64,000 bases of DNA from contig PMLC01000079.1 in assembly GCA_003158745.1 (NCBI GenBank), positions 1 to 64,000 of the forward strand, written 5' to 3'. The DNA comes from Acidobacteriota bacterium (GTDB lineage Bacteria > Acidobacteriota > Thermoanaerobaculia > Thermoanaerobaculales > Thermoanaerobaculaceae). Positions 22,888 through 31,294 of this stretch are shown here, one piece after another (position 1 is the stretch's first letter; each line of letters starts with the position of its first letter). The position numbers and the translations under genes are program-made. Below the pieces are notes generated by a model. The model was given only the letters and a program-made list of their open reading frames with translations, searched no databases and had not been told where the DNA came from.

Positions 22888-23704
22888 GGGAATCGCTGCG
22901 CTGATCCCGGAAGGGCCACATCTGAGGCCAGGTACCGGGACAGATGTGCCGATCGGAGAGATCCAGCCCAACCCGCTGCAGCCACGGCGTCAATTCGCAA
23001 AGGGCGCCCTCGAGGAGCTGGCTTCTTCGATTCGGGCGCATGGCCTGCTGCAGCCGGTGGTGGTGTGTCGGGCACCCGGTGGTGGCTATCACCTGATCGC
23101 TGGGGAACGGAGGTGGCGAGCCGCCAAGCTCGCCGGGCTCGAGCGTATCCCCGTCATATTACGAGAGGAGATCGGGGACGCGGACCGGTTGGCGCTCGCC
23201 CTGATCGAGAACCTGCAGCGAGAAGACCTGACTCCGATCGAGGAGGCCCGCGCGTACCACCACCTTCGGACCGAGTTAGGGCTGAGGCAGGAAGAGATCG
23301 CGAGCCGTGTCGGAAAGGACCGTTCCACGGTGGCTAACGCCCTGCGTCTTCTCCAGTTGCCTCTCGATGTGCAGGAGAAAGTGGATGCCGGGGTTCTCTC
23401 GGCTGGTCACGCTCGCGCTCTCGCTGGCGTGGACGGGAGCGATCGGCAGATCGAGCTCGCCAGGAGGTGCCTGCAAAAAGGGTGGAGCGTTCGTGAGCTC
23501 GAGCGGTACCTCCAGAAGCGGCCTCGGCCCGTTCGCAGTGCGCCCGATCCGGAAACGCGAGAGGCCGAAGATCGTCTCTCGTTGGCACTCGGTGTGCGGG
23601 TCGAGATCAAGAGACGTCGCCGAGGCAGTGAGGTCCGGCTGTTGTGCGAGAGTGAAGACGACCTCATCCGAGTATTCCGCACGCTCACCCGGGGGACACG
23701 ATGA
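22865..23704 (+). CDS. parB: Chromosome partitioning protein ParB/Spo0J
   Basis: RSALGKGIAALIPEG, I.PNPLQPRRQF, LIAGERRWRAAKLAGLERIPVI, ALIENLQREDLTPIEEA. Confidence 0.96.
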   Translation: MKRSALGKGIAALIPEGPHLRPGTGTDVPIGEIQPNPLQPRRQFAKGALEELASSIRAHGLLQPVVVCRAPGGGYHLIAGERRWRAAKLAGLERIPVILREEIGDADRLALALIENLQREDLTPIEEARAYHHLRTELGLRQEEIASRVGKDRSTVANALRLLQLPLDVQEKVDAGVLSAGHARALAGVDGSDRQIELARRCLQKGWSVRELERYLQKRPRPVRSAPDPETREAEDRLSLALGVRVEIKRRRRGSEVRLLCESEDDLIRVFRTLTRGTR

Positions 23705-24060
23705 AAAAGGGCCAGGCAACGCTCAATGGATTTCTGGACCAGGGCTGTTCGATCGAAGGTGACGTTGTTTTCTCCGACCTCTTGAGGGTTCACGGGCAGG
23801 TCAACGGGAAGGTCTCGAGTGAGGAGGAGCTTCTGGTCGGGGAGGGCGGTGTCGTAGAAGGCGAAATCACCGTCGGGAGGCTGGTCGTGGCCGGTACGGT
23901 ACGAGGGACCATTCGGGTGCGGGAGCGAGTGGTGATCCACGCGAGCGGCAAGGTGTTTGCTGAGATCTTCGCGCCTTCGCTCGTGGTCGACGAGGGCGGA
24001 ATCCTCGAAGGTGTCGTGCATATGGCGCGAGGAGACAGCTCCCACGAGCCCACCACTTGA
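23701..24060 (+). CDS. Bactofilin-family cytoskeletal protein
   Basis: GFLDQGCSIEGDVVFSDLLRVHGQVNGKVSSEEELLVGEGGVVEGEITVGRLVVAGTVRGTI beta-helix repeats; ATGA overlap with parB. Confidence 0.9.
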   Translation: MKKGQATLNGFLDQGCSIEGDVVFSDLLRVHGQVNGKVSSEEELLVGEGGVVEGEITVGRLVVAGTVRGTIRVRERVVIHASGKVFAEIFAPSLVVDEGGILEGVVHMARGDSSHEPTT

Positions 24061-24125
24061 CACCAGACTCAGAACCGTTTAGCGTGGAGCTCGGGTGAAA
24101 TTGAGACGCTGCACCGGAGGCCACG

Positions 24126-24560
24126 ATGAAGCGAGCGGAGAAATTCTTCGTACAGTACCTTCGTGACAACAACCTCAAGGTGACCAAGGAGCGACTCATG
24201 CTCCTCGAAGAGCTCTTCAACTCGAGCGGTCACCTCGACGCCGACTCCCTTCTCTTCCAACTCCGCAACCAGGGAAAGCGGGTCTCGCGCGCGACGATCT
24301 ACCGCACCCTCGACCTCCTGGTCCAGTGCGGCCTGGCCCGCAAGTCCCGTCTTGGACGGGAGCACTATGTCTACGAGCGCGTGACTCCCGGCAAGCGCCA
24401 CGACCACATGGTGTGCACCGGGTGCGGCCGAATCATCGAATTCTACGACGGCGATCTCGACGAGCGTCAGCGCGAGGTGTGTCTCGAACACAGCTTCCGG
24501 CCGAGCTTCTACAGCCTGCAGATTCAAGGGCTCTGCGCCGAGTGTCAGAAAAGCGAGTGA
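24126..24560 (+). CDS. fur: Fur-family transcriptional regulator
   Basis: RVSRATIYRTLDLLVQCGLARK, HDHMVCTGCGRIIEFYD, C-terminal GLCAECQ. Confidence 0.92.
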   Translation: MKRAEKFFVQYLRDNNLKVTKERLMLLEELFNSSGHLDADSLLFQLRNQGKRVSRATIYRTLDLLVQCGLARKSRLGREHYVYERVTPGKRHDHMVCTGCGRIIEFYDGDLDERQREVCLEHSFRPSFYSLQIQGLCAECQKSE

Positions 24561-24608
24561 CACGACGCGAAGCGCCCGCGTCCAGCCGACATTCCGCAGC
24601 ACCGCTTG

Positions 24609-24622
24609 TTAAGTATACTTGA
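24609..24622. promoter_or_regulatory. Candidate metalloregulator operator TTAAGTATACTTGA overlapping the feoB -35
   Basis: Perfect 10-bp palindrome AAGTATACTT, extended by one more symmetric outer position. Confidence 0.6.
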
Positions 24623-24647
24623 CAGACACTCCTACCGATCGTAGCAT
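24619..24647 (+). promoter_or_regulatory. Putative sigma-70 promoter of feoB operon
   Basis: TTGACA - 17 nt - TAGCAT about 40 nt upstream of the feoB ATG (24687). Confidence 0.65.
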
Positions 24648-24686
24648 GCCTGCGATGGTGTTGCGTCTCTCCGTCTCTCGCAAATC

Positions 24687-26660
24687 ATGACCTCGGCCCC
24701 CGACTCCGTCGCTCGCTTTGCGCCTCCTCCGGTGTTGCTCGTAGGCAACCCAAACGTTGGGAAGAGCGTCATCTTCGGGGCGCTCACGAAGACGTACGTG
24801 ACGGTCTCGAACTACCCGGGCACCACGGTCGAGATCACCCGTGGACGCGCGCGTCTCCTGGCGGGGGTGCCCGAACTCATCGACACACCCGGAACGAACT
24901 CACTCACACCCCAATCAGAGGACGAACAGGTCACGCGGGACATCCTGCTCGCCGAGCCGGACGCGATCGTCCTCCAGGTCGGCGACACCAAGAACCTGCG
25001 GCGAGTGCTGTACCTCACAGCCCAGCTCGCGGAGCTTGGGCGGCGCCAGCTATTGGTTCTGAACCTGCAGGACGAGGCGCGCGATCTCGGAGTCCGCGTC
25101 GAGTCCGGCGAACTGGAGCGCCGCCTCGGCATCCCGGTTATCCCGGCGACCGCAACGCGGAACGCGGGGCTCGACGGCATCCCTCACCGGCTAGCCGAAG
25201 CGACGCAGGCGCAATTCGACAGCGCGTACCCGGCGGCAATCGAGCGGGCGGCCCTCGAAGTCGCTGCCGCGTTGCCAGTCGATCTCGGGCAAGCGCGGCG
25301 CGGCGTCGCCTTGATGCTGCTGGCCGGTGATCGGACCCTTGCGGAGTGGGCTCGCGGGCACCTGACGGAGCAGGATGTGGACCTCGTCGAAACCCGCCGC
25401 GCGGAGCTCGAGCGCTCTCTGGGTTGCAGCACGGCGGTCGCGATCTCTCGCGCGCGGCATCGTGCCGTTTCCGAGCTCCTCCGAGCGGTGTTCCACGCCA
25501 AGCGTTCCCGGGCCGGCTCGATGCGCGACCGACTCGGCGCACTGTCGATGCACCCGGTCTGGGGCGTCCCTGTCCTTGCGGGCGTGCTCTTCGTGGCGTA
25601 CGAGGTCGTGGGCGTGTTCGGTGCCGGAACGCTGGTGCGGTTGACCGAGGACGGCCTATTCGGCAAGGTGATCAACCCTGCGGCCACCGCACTCTCGCAG
25701 CGATTCATCCCCTGGGGCTGGCTGCGCGATCTCCTGGTCGGTCCGTACGGAATGGTCACCATGGCGTTGACCTACGCGATCGCCATCGTCCTCCCCGTGG
25801 TGGGAACGTTCTTCGTGTTCTTCGGTCTCCTGGAGGACTCGGGGTATCTCCCGCGTCTGGCCGTCATGGTCAATCGGATTTTCCGAATAATGGGGCTGAA
25901 CGGCAAAGCCGTCCTGCCGATGATCCTCGGGCTCGGCTGCGACACAATGGCAACGCTGACCACCCGGATCCTCCCCACGCGCAAGGAGCGCGCCCTGGTG
26001 ACGTTTCTCTTGGCCCTGGGCGTGCCCTGCTCGGCCCAACTCGGGGTCGTGCTGGCGATGCTCGGCTCGATGGCCCCGCTCGGCACCTTCATCTGGGGCG
26101 GTGTGGTCGCTGCGACGCTCTTCGGCGTGGGGTGGGCGGCGTCGAGGCTGATGCCGGGACGGAGTTCCGACTTCCTTCTCGAGGTTCCCCCGATCCGGGT
26201 TCCCAGCGTGGGGAACATCCTAATCAAGACGGCAGCCCGCACCGAGTGGTACCTCAAGGAAGCCGTGCCCCTCTTCGTGCTCGGGACGCTCGTGCTGTAC
26301 CTCCTCGACGCCACCGGCGCCCTCCCCCGCCTGGAGCTGTTCTCACGTCCACTGGTGGTCGGACTCCTAGGGCTTCCGCCGCAGGCCGCGGATTCGTTCC
26401 TCGTGGGTTTTCTCCGGCGTGACTATGGGGCGGCGGGGTTCTTCCTCCTGCGGCAGCACGGTCAGCTCGACGGGCTCCAGTCGCTCGTCGCCCTCGTCGT
26501 GATCACCCTGTTCGTCCCCTGCATCGCGAACGTCTTCGTGATGATCAAGGAACGCGGATTCAAGACGGCGGCGGCTATGATCGCGTTCATCGTGCCGTTT
26601 GCTTTTGCCGTGGGTGCGGTGCTGAACTGGGTCCTGCGAGGCGTCGGGGTCCACCTGTGA
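24687..26660 (+). CDS. feoB: Ferrous iron transporter B
   Basis: GNPNVGKSVIFGALTKTYVTVSNYPGTTVEITRG, ELIDTPGTNSL, ILGLGCDTMATLTTRIL, GVPCSAQLGV. Confidence 0.95.
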   Translation: MTSAPDSVARFAPPPVLLVGNPNVGKSVIFGALTKTYVTVSNYPGTTVEITRGRARLLAGVPELIDTPGTNSLTPQSEDEQVTRDILLAEPDAIVLQVGDTKNLRRVLYLTAQLAELGRRQLLVLNLQDEARDLGVRVESGELERRLGIPVIPATATRNAGLDGIPHRLAEATQAQFDSAYPAAIERAALEVAAALPVDLGQARRGVALMLLAGDRTLAEWARGHLTEQDVDLVETRRAELERSLGCSTAVAISRARHRAVSELLRAVFHAKRSRAGSMRDRLGALSMHPVWGVPVLAGVLFVAYEVVGVFGAGTLVRLTEDGLFGKVINPAATALSQRFIPWGWLRDLLVGPYGMVTMALTYAIAIVLPVVGTFFVFFGLLEDSGYLPRLAVMVNRIFRIMGLNGKAVLPMILGLGCDTMATLTTRILPTRKERALVTFLLALGVPCSAQLGVVLAMLGSMAPLGTFIWGGVVAATLFGVGWAASRLMPGRSSDFLLEVPPIRVPSVGNILIKTAARTEWYLKEAVPLFVLGTLVLYLLDATGALPRLELFSRPLVVGLLGLPPQAADSFLVGFLRRDYGAAGFFLLRQHGQLDGLQSLVALVVITLFVPCIANVFVMIKERGFKTAAAMIAFIVPFAFAVGAVLNWVLRGVGVHL

Positions 26661-26869
26661 GCGCGACTGTCGCTGGTGCGAGCGAAGCCAGGCAGGTCCA
26701 GTGCCCGCTCTGCGGTGGGCGCTTCCCCGGACGGGAGGCGTGCCCGAGCGGCTGCCCGCTGGGCGGCAACTGCCGGACCCTCTGCTGCCCCCATTGCCAC
26801 TACCGCTTCGTGGAGCGATCCGCGGTCGCCGAATGGCTCGGACGGTTGTTCAAAGGAAGGCGCACATGA
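26657..26869 (+). CDS. Small Cys-rich zinc-ribbon-like protein in feo operon
   Basis: 70 aa with 8 Cys: CPLCGGRFPGREACPSGCPLGGNCRTLCCPHCHYRF; ATGA-type overlaps with neighbours. Confidence 0.8.
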   Translation: MSATVAGASEARQVQCPLCGGRFPGREACPSGCPLGGNCRTLCCPHCHYRFVERSAVAEWLGRLFKGRRT

Positions 26870-27564
26870 GCGAGGAGCGTGGGTTTGCACCGCACCTGCC
26901 GTCGGTCGCTCGGGAAGAGGTGCTGGAAGAGCTGTGGACATCCCAGGAGAGCGGCACCCTGCTCACGCTCGGGGCTCTCGGGGAGACGATTCACGCCGGC
27001 CCGGGCGACGGCTGGGGTGGCGTCACGCAGGAACTTGTCGAGCTGGGATGGGTCAGGCTCGATGACGGCCACCTGTGCCTCACCGAGACAGGCAAGAGCG
27101 AGGCGCGGGAAGTCGTTCGACGGCATCGCCTCGCCGAGGTGCTGTTTCACCAGGTCTTCGAACTCTCGATGGAGACCACCGAGAGCGAAGCGTGCCGCAT
27201 CGAGCACGAGTTGTCACCGCAGGTCACCGAGGCCGTCTGTTCGTTCCTCGGCCATCCACCGGTGTGCCCTCACGGTCGCCCGATCCCACCGGGAGCGTGC
27301 TGCGCGCTGCTGTCGCGGCGCGTCCCGTCGCTCATCTGCCGGCTCATCGACCTGAAGCCCGGAGAGCGCGGCCGAGTGGTTCTCATGGCGCCGCGCCATC
27401 GTGACAGGCTGGACCAGCTTTCGGATCTCGGGGTCACACCCGGAGCCGTCCTCACCCTGCGACAGCGAAAGCCCTCGCTGGTGGTCGAGGTGGATCGGAC
27501 GCTCCTGGCACTCGAGGACGAGATCGCGGACGGTATCTACCTGCGTCCCCTCGTGGAGTGGTGA
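26866..27564 (+). CDS. DtxR-family regulator fused to a C-terminal FeoA/SH3-like domain
   Basis: LTETGKSEAREVVRRHRLAEVLFHQVFEL...ESEACRIEHELSP...CPHGRPIPPG, then FeoA-like RDRLDQLSDLGVTPGAVLTLRQRKPSLVVEVDRTLLALEDEIADGIYL. Confidence 0.85.
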   Translation: MSEERGFAPHLPSVAREEVLEELWTSQESGTLLTLGALGETIHAGPGDGWGGVTQELVELGWVRLDDGHLCLTETGKSEAREVVRRHRLAEVLFHQVFELSMETTESEACRIEHELSPQVTEAVCSFLGHPPVCPHGRPIPPGACCALLSRRVPSLICRLIDLKPGERGRVVLMAPRHRDRLDQLSDLGVTPGAVLTLRQRKPSLVVEVDRTLLALEDEIADGIYLRPLVEW

Positions 27565-27567
27565 GCG

Positions 27568-28113
27568 ATGGCGAGCGCGACCGCACCCGTATGGCGAGCC
27601 TTCGAGGACAACGAGATCACCCATTCCGGCGCGCACTACCTTCTCGCCATCGCGTCCCTGGCGAAGACTGGCCTGACCCCGCGCGCAGCGGACGTAGCCC
27701 GGCAGCTCTCGGTCACCCGCTCAGCGGCATCACTCCAGCTCCGCACGCTCCAGGAACGTGGCCTGGTCAAGCTAGACAGCCGACAGCGGCTTAGCCTGAC
27801 GCGGCTGGGCGCCGACCTGGTGGCCCGAGTCGCGAGCAAGCGGGACATTTTGCTGGTGTTCCTGCGCGAGGTGATGGGGGTGCGTCAGACCACCGCCGAG
27901 CTCGATGCCTGCAAGGTCGAGCATCTCCTCTCGGAGGAAACGGGAGCGGCCCTGGTCCGATTGATCAGGTTCCTGCGCTCGGACCGGCCTGAGGCACGGA
28001 AGTTCATCGCCGCCTTTCGCGGAGCGACCGTGGAGTGCCCGCCCGGCGCCCGGTGCGACCTCTGTGCCGAGGTATGCCTGCTGGCGGTTGCCGCCGGGGC
28101 GACGGCTCTTTAG
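27568..28113 (+). CDS. DtxR/MntR-like regulator with C-terminal Cys cluster
   Basis: HYLLAIASLAKTGLTPRAADVARQLSVTRSAASLQLRTLQERGLVKLD...TAELDACKVEHLLSEET...CPPGARCDLCAEVC. Confidence 0.78.
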   Translation: MASATAPVWRAFEDNEITHSGAHYLLAIASLAKTGLTPRAADVARQLSVTRSAASLQLRTLQERGLVKLDSRQRLSLTRLGADLVARVASKRDILLVFLREVMGVRQTTAELDACKVEHLLSEETGAALVRLIRFLRSDRPEARKFIAAFRGATVECPPGARCDLCAEVCLLAVAAGATAL

Positions 28114-29342
28114 TCGAACTTGACCCGCGCGAACCGCCGCTTGCCCACTTGGACGAGGCAGGACGTTCCACGCGGCCCAGGGAGCGTTGCAAACGGATCG
28201 CGGACGGTCTCGCCGTCGATCCTCACACCGCCCTGCTGCACGAGGCGCCTGGCCTCGGCGTTGGTCGGCGCGAGCTGCGCCATCACCAGGACCTTCACGA
28301 GCAAAACCGGTTCGTGAGAGCTGCCGAGGGTCACCTCGGCGACCTCGTCCGGCACCTCGCGCCGCTGGTGGACCGTACGGAAGTGCATCTCGGCCGAGGA
28401 AGCCGCTGCAGCTCCATGGAGATCCGCCGTGATCTGGCGAGCGAGGTCGAACTTGACGTCCATCGGGTGTCTGGCGCCGGACGAAACGGCGCTTTTCAGC
28501 GCGTCGATCTCGGCCGGTATGCGGTCGGTGCAGAGGGTCCAGTACCGCCACATCAGCGTGTCGGAGACGGACATCAGCTTGCCGAACATCTCCTCGGGCG
28601 GGTCTTCGACGGCGACGTAGTTGCCGAGCGACTTGGACATCTTCTCGACGCCATCGAGCCCCTCGAGCAGCGGCAACGTCATCACGATCTGCGGCGGGAG
28701 GCCGAGCTTCCCCATCAGGTCGCGACCCACGAGCAGGTTGAAGAGCTGATCGGTGCCGCCCAGCTCGACATCCGCCTTGAGCGCCACCGAGTCGTACGCC
28801 TGGGCGACCGGGTAGAGAAGCTCGTGGAGTGAGATCGGTTCGCCGGATTCGAGACGTCTGGAGAAGTCGTCGCGCTCAAGCATCTGGGCCAGCGTCACCT
28901 TGGCCGTCAGGTGGATCCAGTCTTCGCTTGAGAGGGCCCCCAGCCAACGGGAGTTGAAATCGATCACGGTCGTCTTGGGATCGAGGAGTTTGAAGATCTG
29001 GCGCTTATACGTTTCGGCGTTGGCCGCCACCTGCTCCCGCGTGAGCTGGGGACGCGTGGCCTTCTTGCCGGTGGGATCGCCGATCAAGCCGGTGAAGTCG
29101 CCGATCAGAAAAACCACCCGGTGCCCGAGCCGCTGGAAGTGCCTCATCTTGCGAATAACAACGGTGTGGCCGAGGTGAAGATCAGGCGCCGACGGATCGA
29201 AGCCCACCTTCACCGTGAGTGGGCACCCGGCAGCGTGCGCAGCGGTCAGGCGGGCTTCCAGGTCCTCGGGGCGCACCACGTCCACGCAACCCTTGAGCAG
29301 CAAGTCCATTTGCTCCCTGACAGTCAGTTCCGCCTGGCCCAT
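28110..29342 (-). CDS. tyrS: Tyrosyl-tRNA synthetase
   Basis: LTVKVGFDPSAPDLHLGHTVVIRKM, GGTDQLFNLLVGRDLM, KMSKSLGN; C-terminal S4-like domain. Confidence 0.96.
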   Translation of the reverse strand: MGQAELTVREQMDLLLKGCVDVVRPEDLEARLTAAHAAGCPLTVKVGFDPSAPDLHLGHTVVIRKMRHFQRLGHRVVFLIGDFTGLIGDPTGKKATRPQLTREQVAANAETYKRQIFKLLDPKTTVIDFNSRWLGALSSEDWIHLTAKVTLAQMLERDDFSRRLESGEPISLHELLYPVAQAYDSVALKADVELGGTDQLFNLLVGRDLMGKLGLPPQIVMTLPLLEGLDGVEKMSKSLGNYVAVEDPPEEMFGKLMSVSDTLMWRYWTLCTDRIPAEIDALKSAVSSGARHPMDVKFDLARQITADLHGAAAASSAEMHFRTVHQRREVPDEVAEVTLGSSHEPVLLVKVLVMAQLAPTNAEARRLVQQGGVRIDGETVRDPFATLPGPRGTSCLVQVGKRRFARVKFD

Positions 29343-29359
29343 CGACCCTCCCGATTCCC

Positions 29360-31288
29360 TCACCGTTCCTGACGTTGAGGGGAGGGGGATTTTCGCACAG
29401 TGCCCTTGCGGCCTGACGGGTCGGATGCTGGAGGCGGCGCACCGCGCGCGAAGCGGGTCAGTATCTGCCAGCCAGGCAGGGCAATGATCACCTTGTTGAC
29501 CTGCGGCACGTCGATTCCGAGAAGCTCCGCCTGGGTCGGCACCGTCGGGAGGAACGCGGCCGCGGCAGTGCGGGCGGTCGCCTGAGCCGCGTCCCCGTAC
29601 AGGACAGCTAGAGTTCGGTGCGCCGCCACGGCCACCTCGGCGCTGGATGCCGGTCGCAAAGCCCCCTTCCAGAGAGCACCGAGACGGCCGTCGAGCGCCG
29701 GGACGTTCTCCCCGCCTTCTGAAGCGACCGCAAGGAGCAGGCGCCCCGGTGGCGCGAGAGCCGTCACCCGGAGGCCGTTCTCCTGGGTGAGGCGATCGTG
29801 CAGGACCTGCCAGCCGACCATCCCCATCGCAGACGGCGGCAGCTCCGCGATCCCGAGAACCTGAGGCGTGCCCTCGCCGACGGTCCATTTGAGGCCGGGA
29901 CCGACGGGTGCAAGCCCCGCGCTCACCCGTCCGGATGCGAGACTGCCGAAGAACTTGCCGGCTGCTTCGGTGCCGACCTCGACCTCCGGTGGAAGAGCGA
30001 GGGCGACCGAGAGCATCTCTGCCGTGAGTAAGTCGGCAAGTCCGAGCATCCGCGATGCCTCGGCCTCGAGATCATCTCGCACGACGGGACGTGCCGACGA
30101 CACGCTTTCGCTCAGTCGCTCCATCACGTCCGTGATCGAAGCCGCCGGGGCCGCGATCGCCAGCGTGGGCACGCCGGCGATCTCGCCCACGGTTGCCTGC
30201 CAGCCCTCTCTGGCCGCTGTCGCTGCGGCCGCCGCCAGGATTTCGTGCCCGGAGCGCGGTGCGACGCCTCCCAACGCGAGAGCGACCACGCCCGTCTCAC
30301 CGGGGATCCAACTCGTGGTCACCTCCACCCCGTTCTCCAGGGTGTGCGAAGGCTCGACCTGGGGACGGCGCTCCTGCTCGACCAGCGTTGCAGAGCCGGG
30401 GTGGCCGCTCAAGACCTGGCGTGCGAGTTCGGCCAGCGTGGTCCCGTCGATCGCGGGCGTGGCAAACGCCCGGACTGCACTCCCTCCGAGCGCCAACCGG
30501 TCGGCCAGCTCCCGCGCGACGGGAGCGCCACTCACCGCAGCCTGGCCTGAACGGGCCTGGCATGCCGCGACCGCTCTGGCCAGCTCGTCCGCGCTAGCCG
30601 GGGCCGTGGGAAGCTGGGCAAGAACCTGCCGGAGCCTTCGAAGTACGATGCGTGGATGCTCGTCGCGAGCGGGGACGCGCACGACAATGCGGGCACAGCT
30701 GTCCTGCAGCTCATCGGAGACGCGGGCATCCGGGAAGCTCGACGCCAGCCGCGTCTGGACCCACGAGATGAGCGCCGGAGCAAGATCGCTTCTCGAATCG
30801 TCCGGTTGTGGGAGAGCGATCGCAAGCTCAACGGAGTCAGGAGCGCCCCGACGCTCCCCGACCGCACCTTCGGCGAGAACGCACGGAGGGTGTGTCGATG
30901 CCCGCGCTGGGATGGCCTCGATCGCCGTGTCCAGGATCTGGAGCTCTCGCGCTGGGACGGGACCCAGTGCGACCAGCGCGGCGGACCCGCTCGCCGAGAG
31001 CACAGCGATGACCTCGGTGAACGCCGGCTGTGCGGCGAGCGACGGCACCGCAACGCTCCAGAGCTGGCTGAAGCGTCGCGACCTCACCTCTGTGGGGAAG
31101 CCAGCCACGGCGTTGGGTGCTGCGGCATCGGCCGGGAGCAGGGCGGCGAAGTGCTCGACGTCGCCGCCTGCGACCTCGACCACTGCCACGGGCAGACCAC
31201 GAGCGGTCCGCCACTCACTTACGACCTGGCCGGGCGCAATCGTAGAGCTCGCCGCCGTCACCGCGAGAAACACGCAAATCACGCGCAT
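29360..31288 (-). CDS. Exported protein, weakly M16-peptidase-like, no HxxEH seen
   Basis: Signal peptide MRVICVFLAVTAASSTIAPG; two similar halves each opening on a TARGLPVAVVEV / LENGVEVTTSWI-type segment. Confidence 0.55.
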   Translation of the reverse strand: MRVICVFLAVTAASSTIAPGQVVSEWRTARGLPVAVVEVAGGDVEHFAALLPADAAAPNAVAGFPTEVRSRRFSQLWSVAVPSLAAQPAFTEVIAVLSASGSAALVALGPVPARELQILDTAIEAIPARASTHPPCVLAEGAVGERRGAPDSVELAIALPQPDDSRSDLAPALISWVQTRLASSFPDARVSDELQDSCARIVVRVPARDEHPRIVLRRLRQVLAQLPTAPASADELARAVAACQARSGQAAVSGAPVARELADRLALGGSAVRAFATPAIDGTTLAELARQVLSGHPGSATLVEQERRPQVEPSHTLENGVEVTTSWIPGETGVVALALGGVAPRSGHEILAAAAATAAREGWQATVGEIAGVPTLAIAAPAASITDVMERLSESVSSARPVVRDDLEAEASRMLGLADLLTAEMLSVALALPPEVEVGTEAAGKFFGSLASGRVSAGLAPVGPGLKWTVGEGTPQVLGIAELPPSAMGMVGWQVLHDRLTQENGLRVTALAPPGRLLLAVASEGGENVPALDGRLGALWKGALRPASSAEVAVAAHRTLAVLYGDAAQATARTAAAAFLPTVPTQAELLGIDVPQVNKVIIALPGWQILTRFARGAPPPASDPSGRKGTVRKSPSPQRQER

Positions 31289-31294
31289 CTCTCT

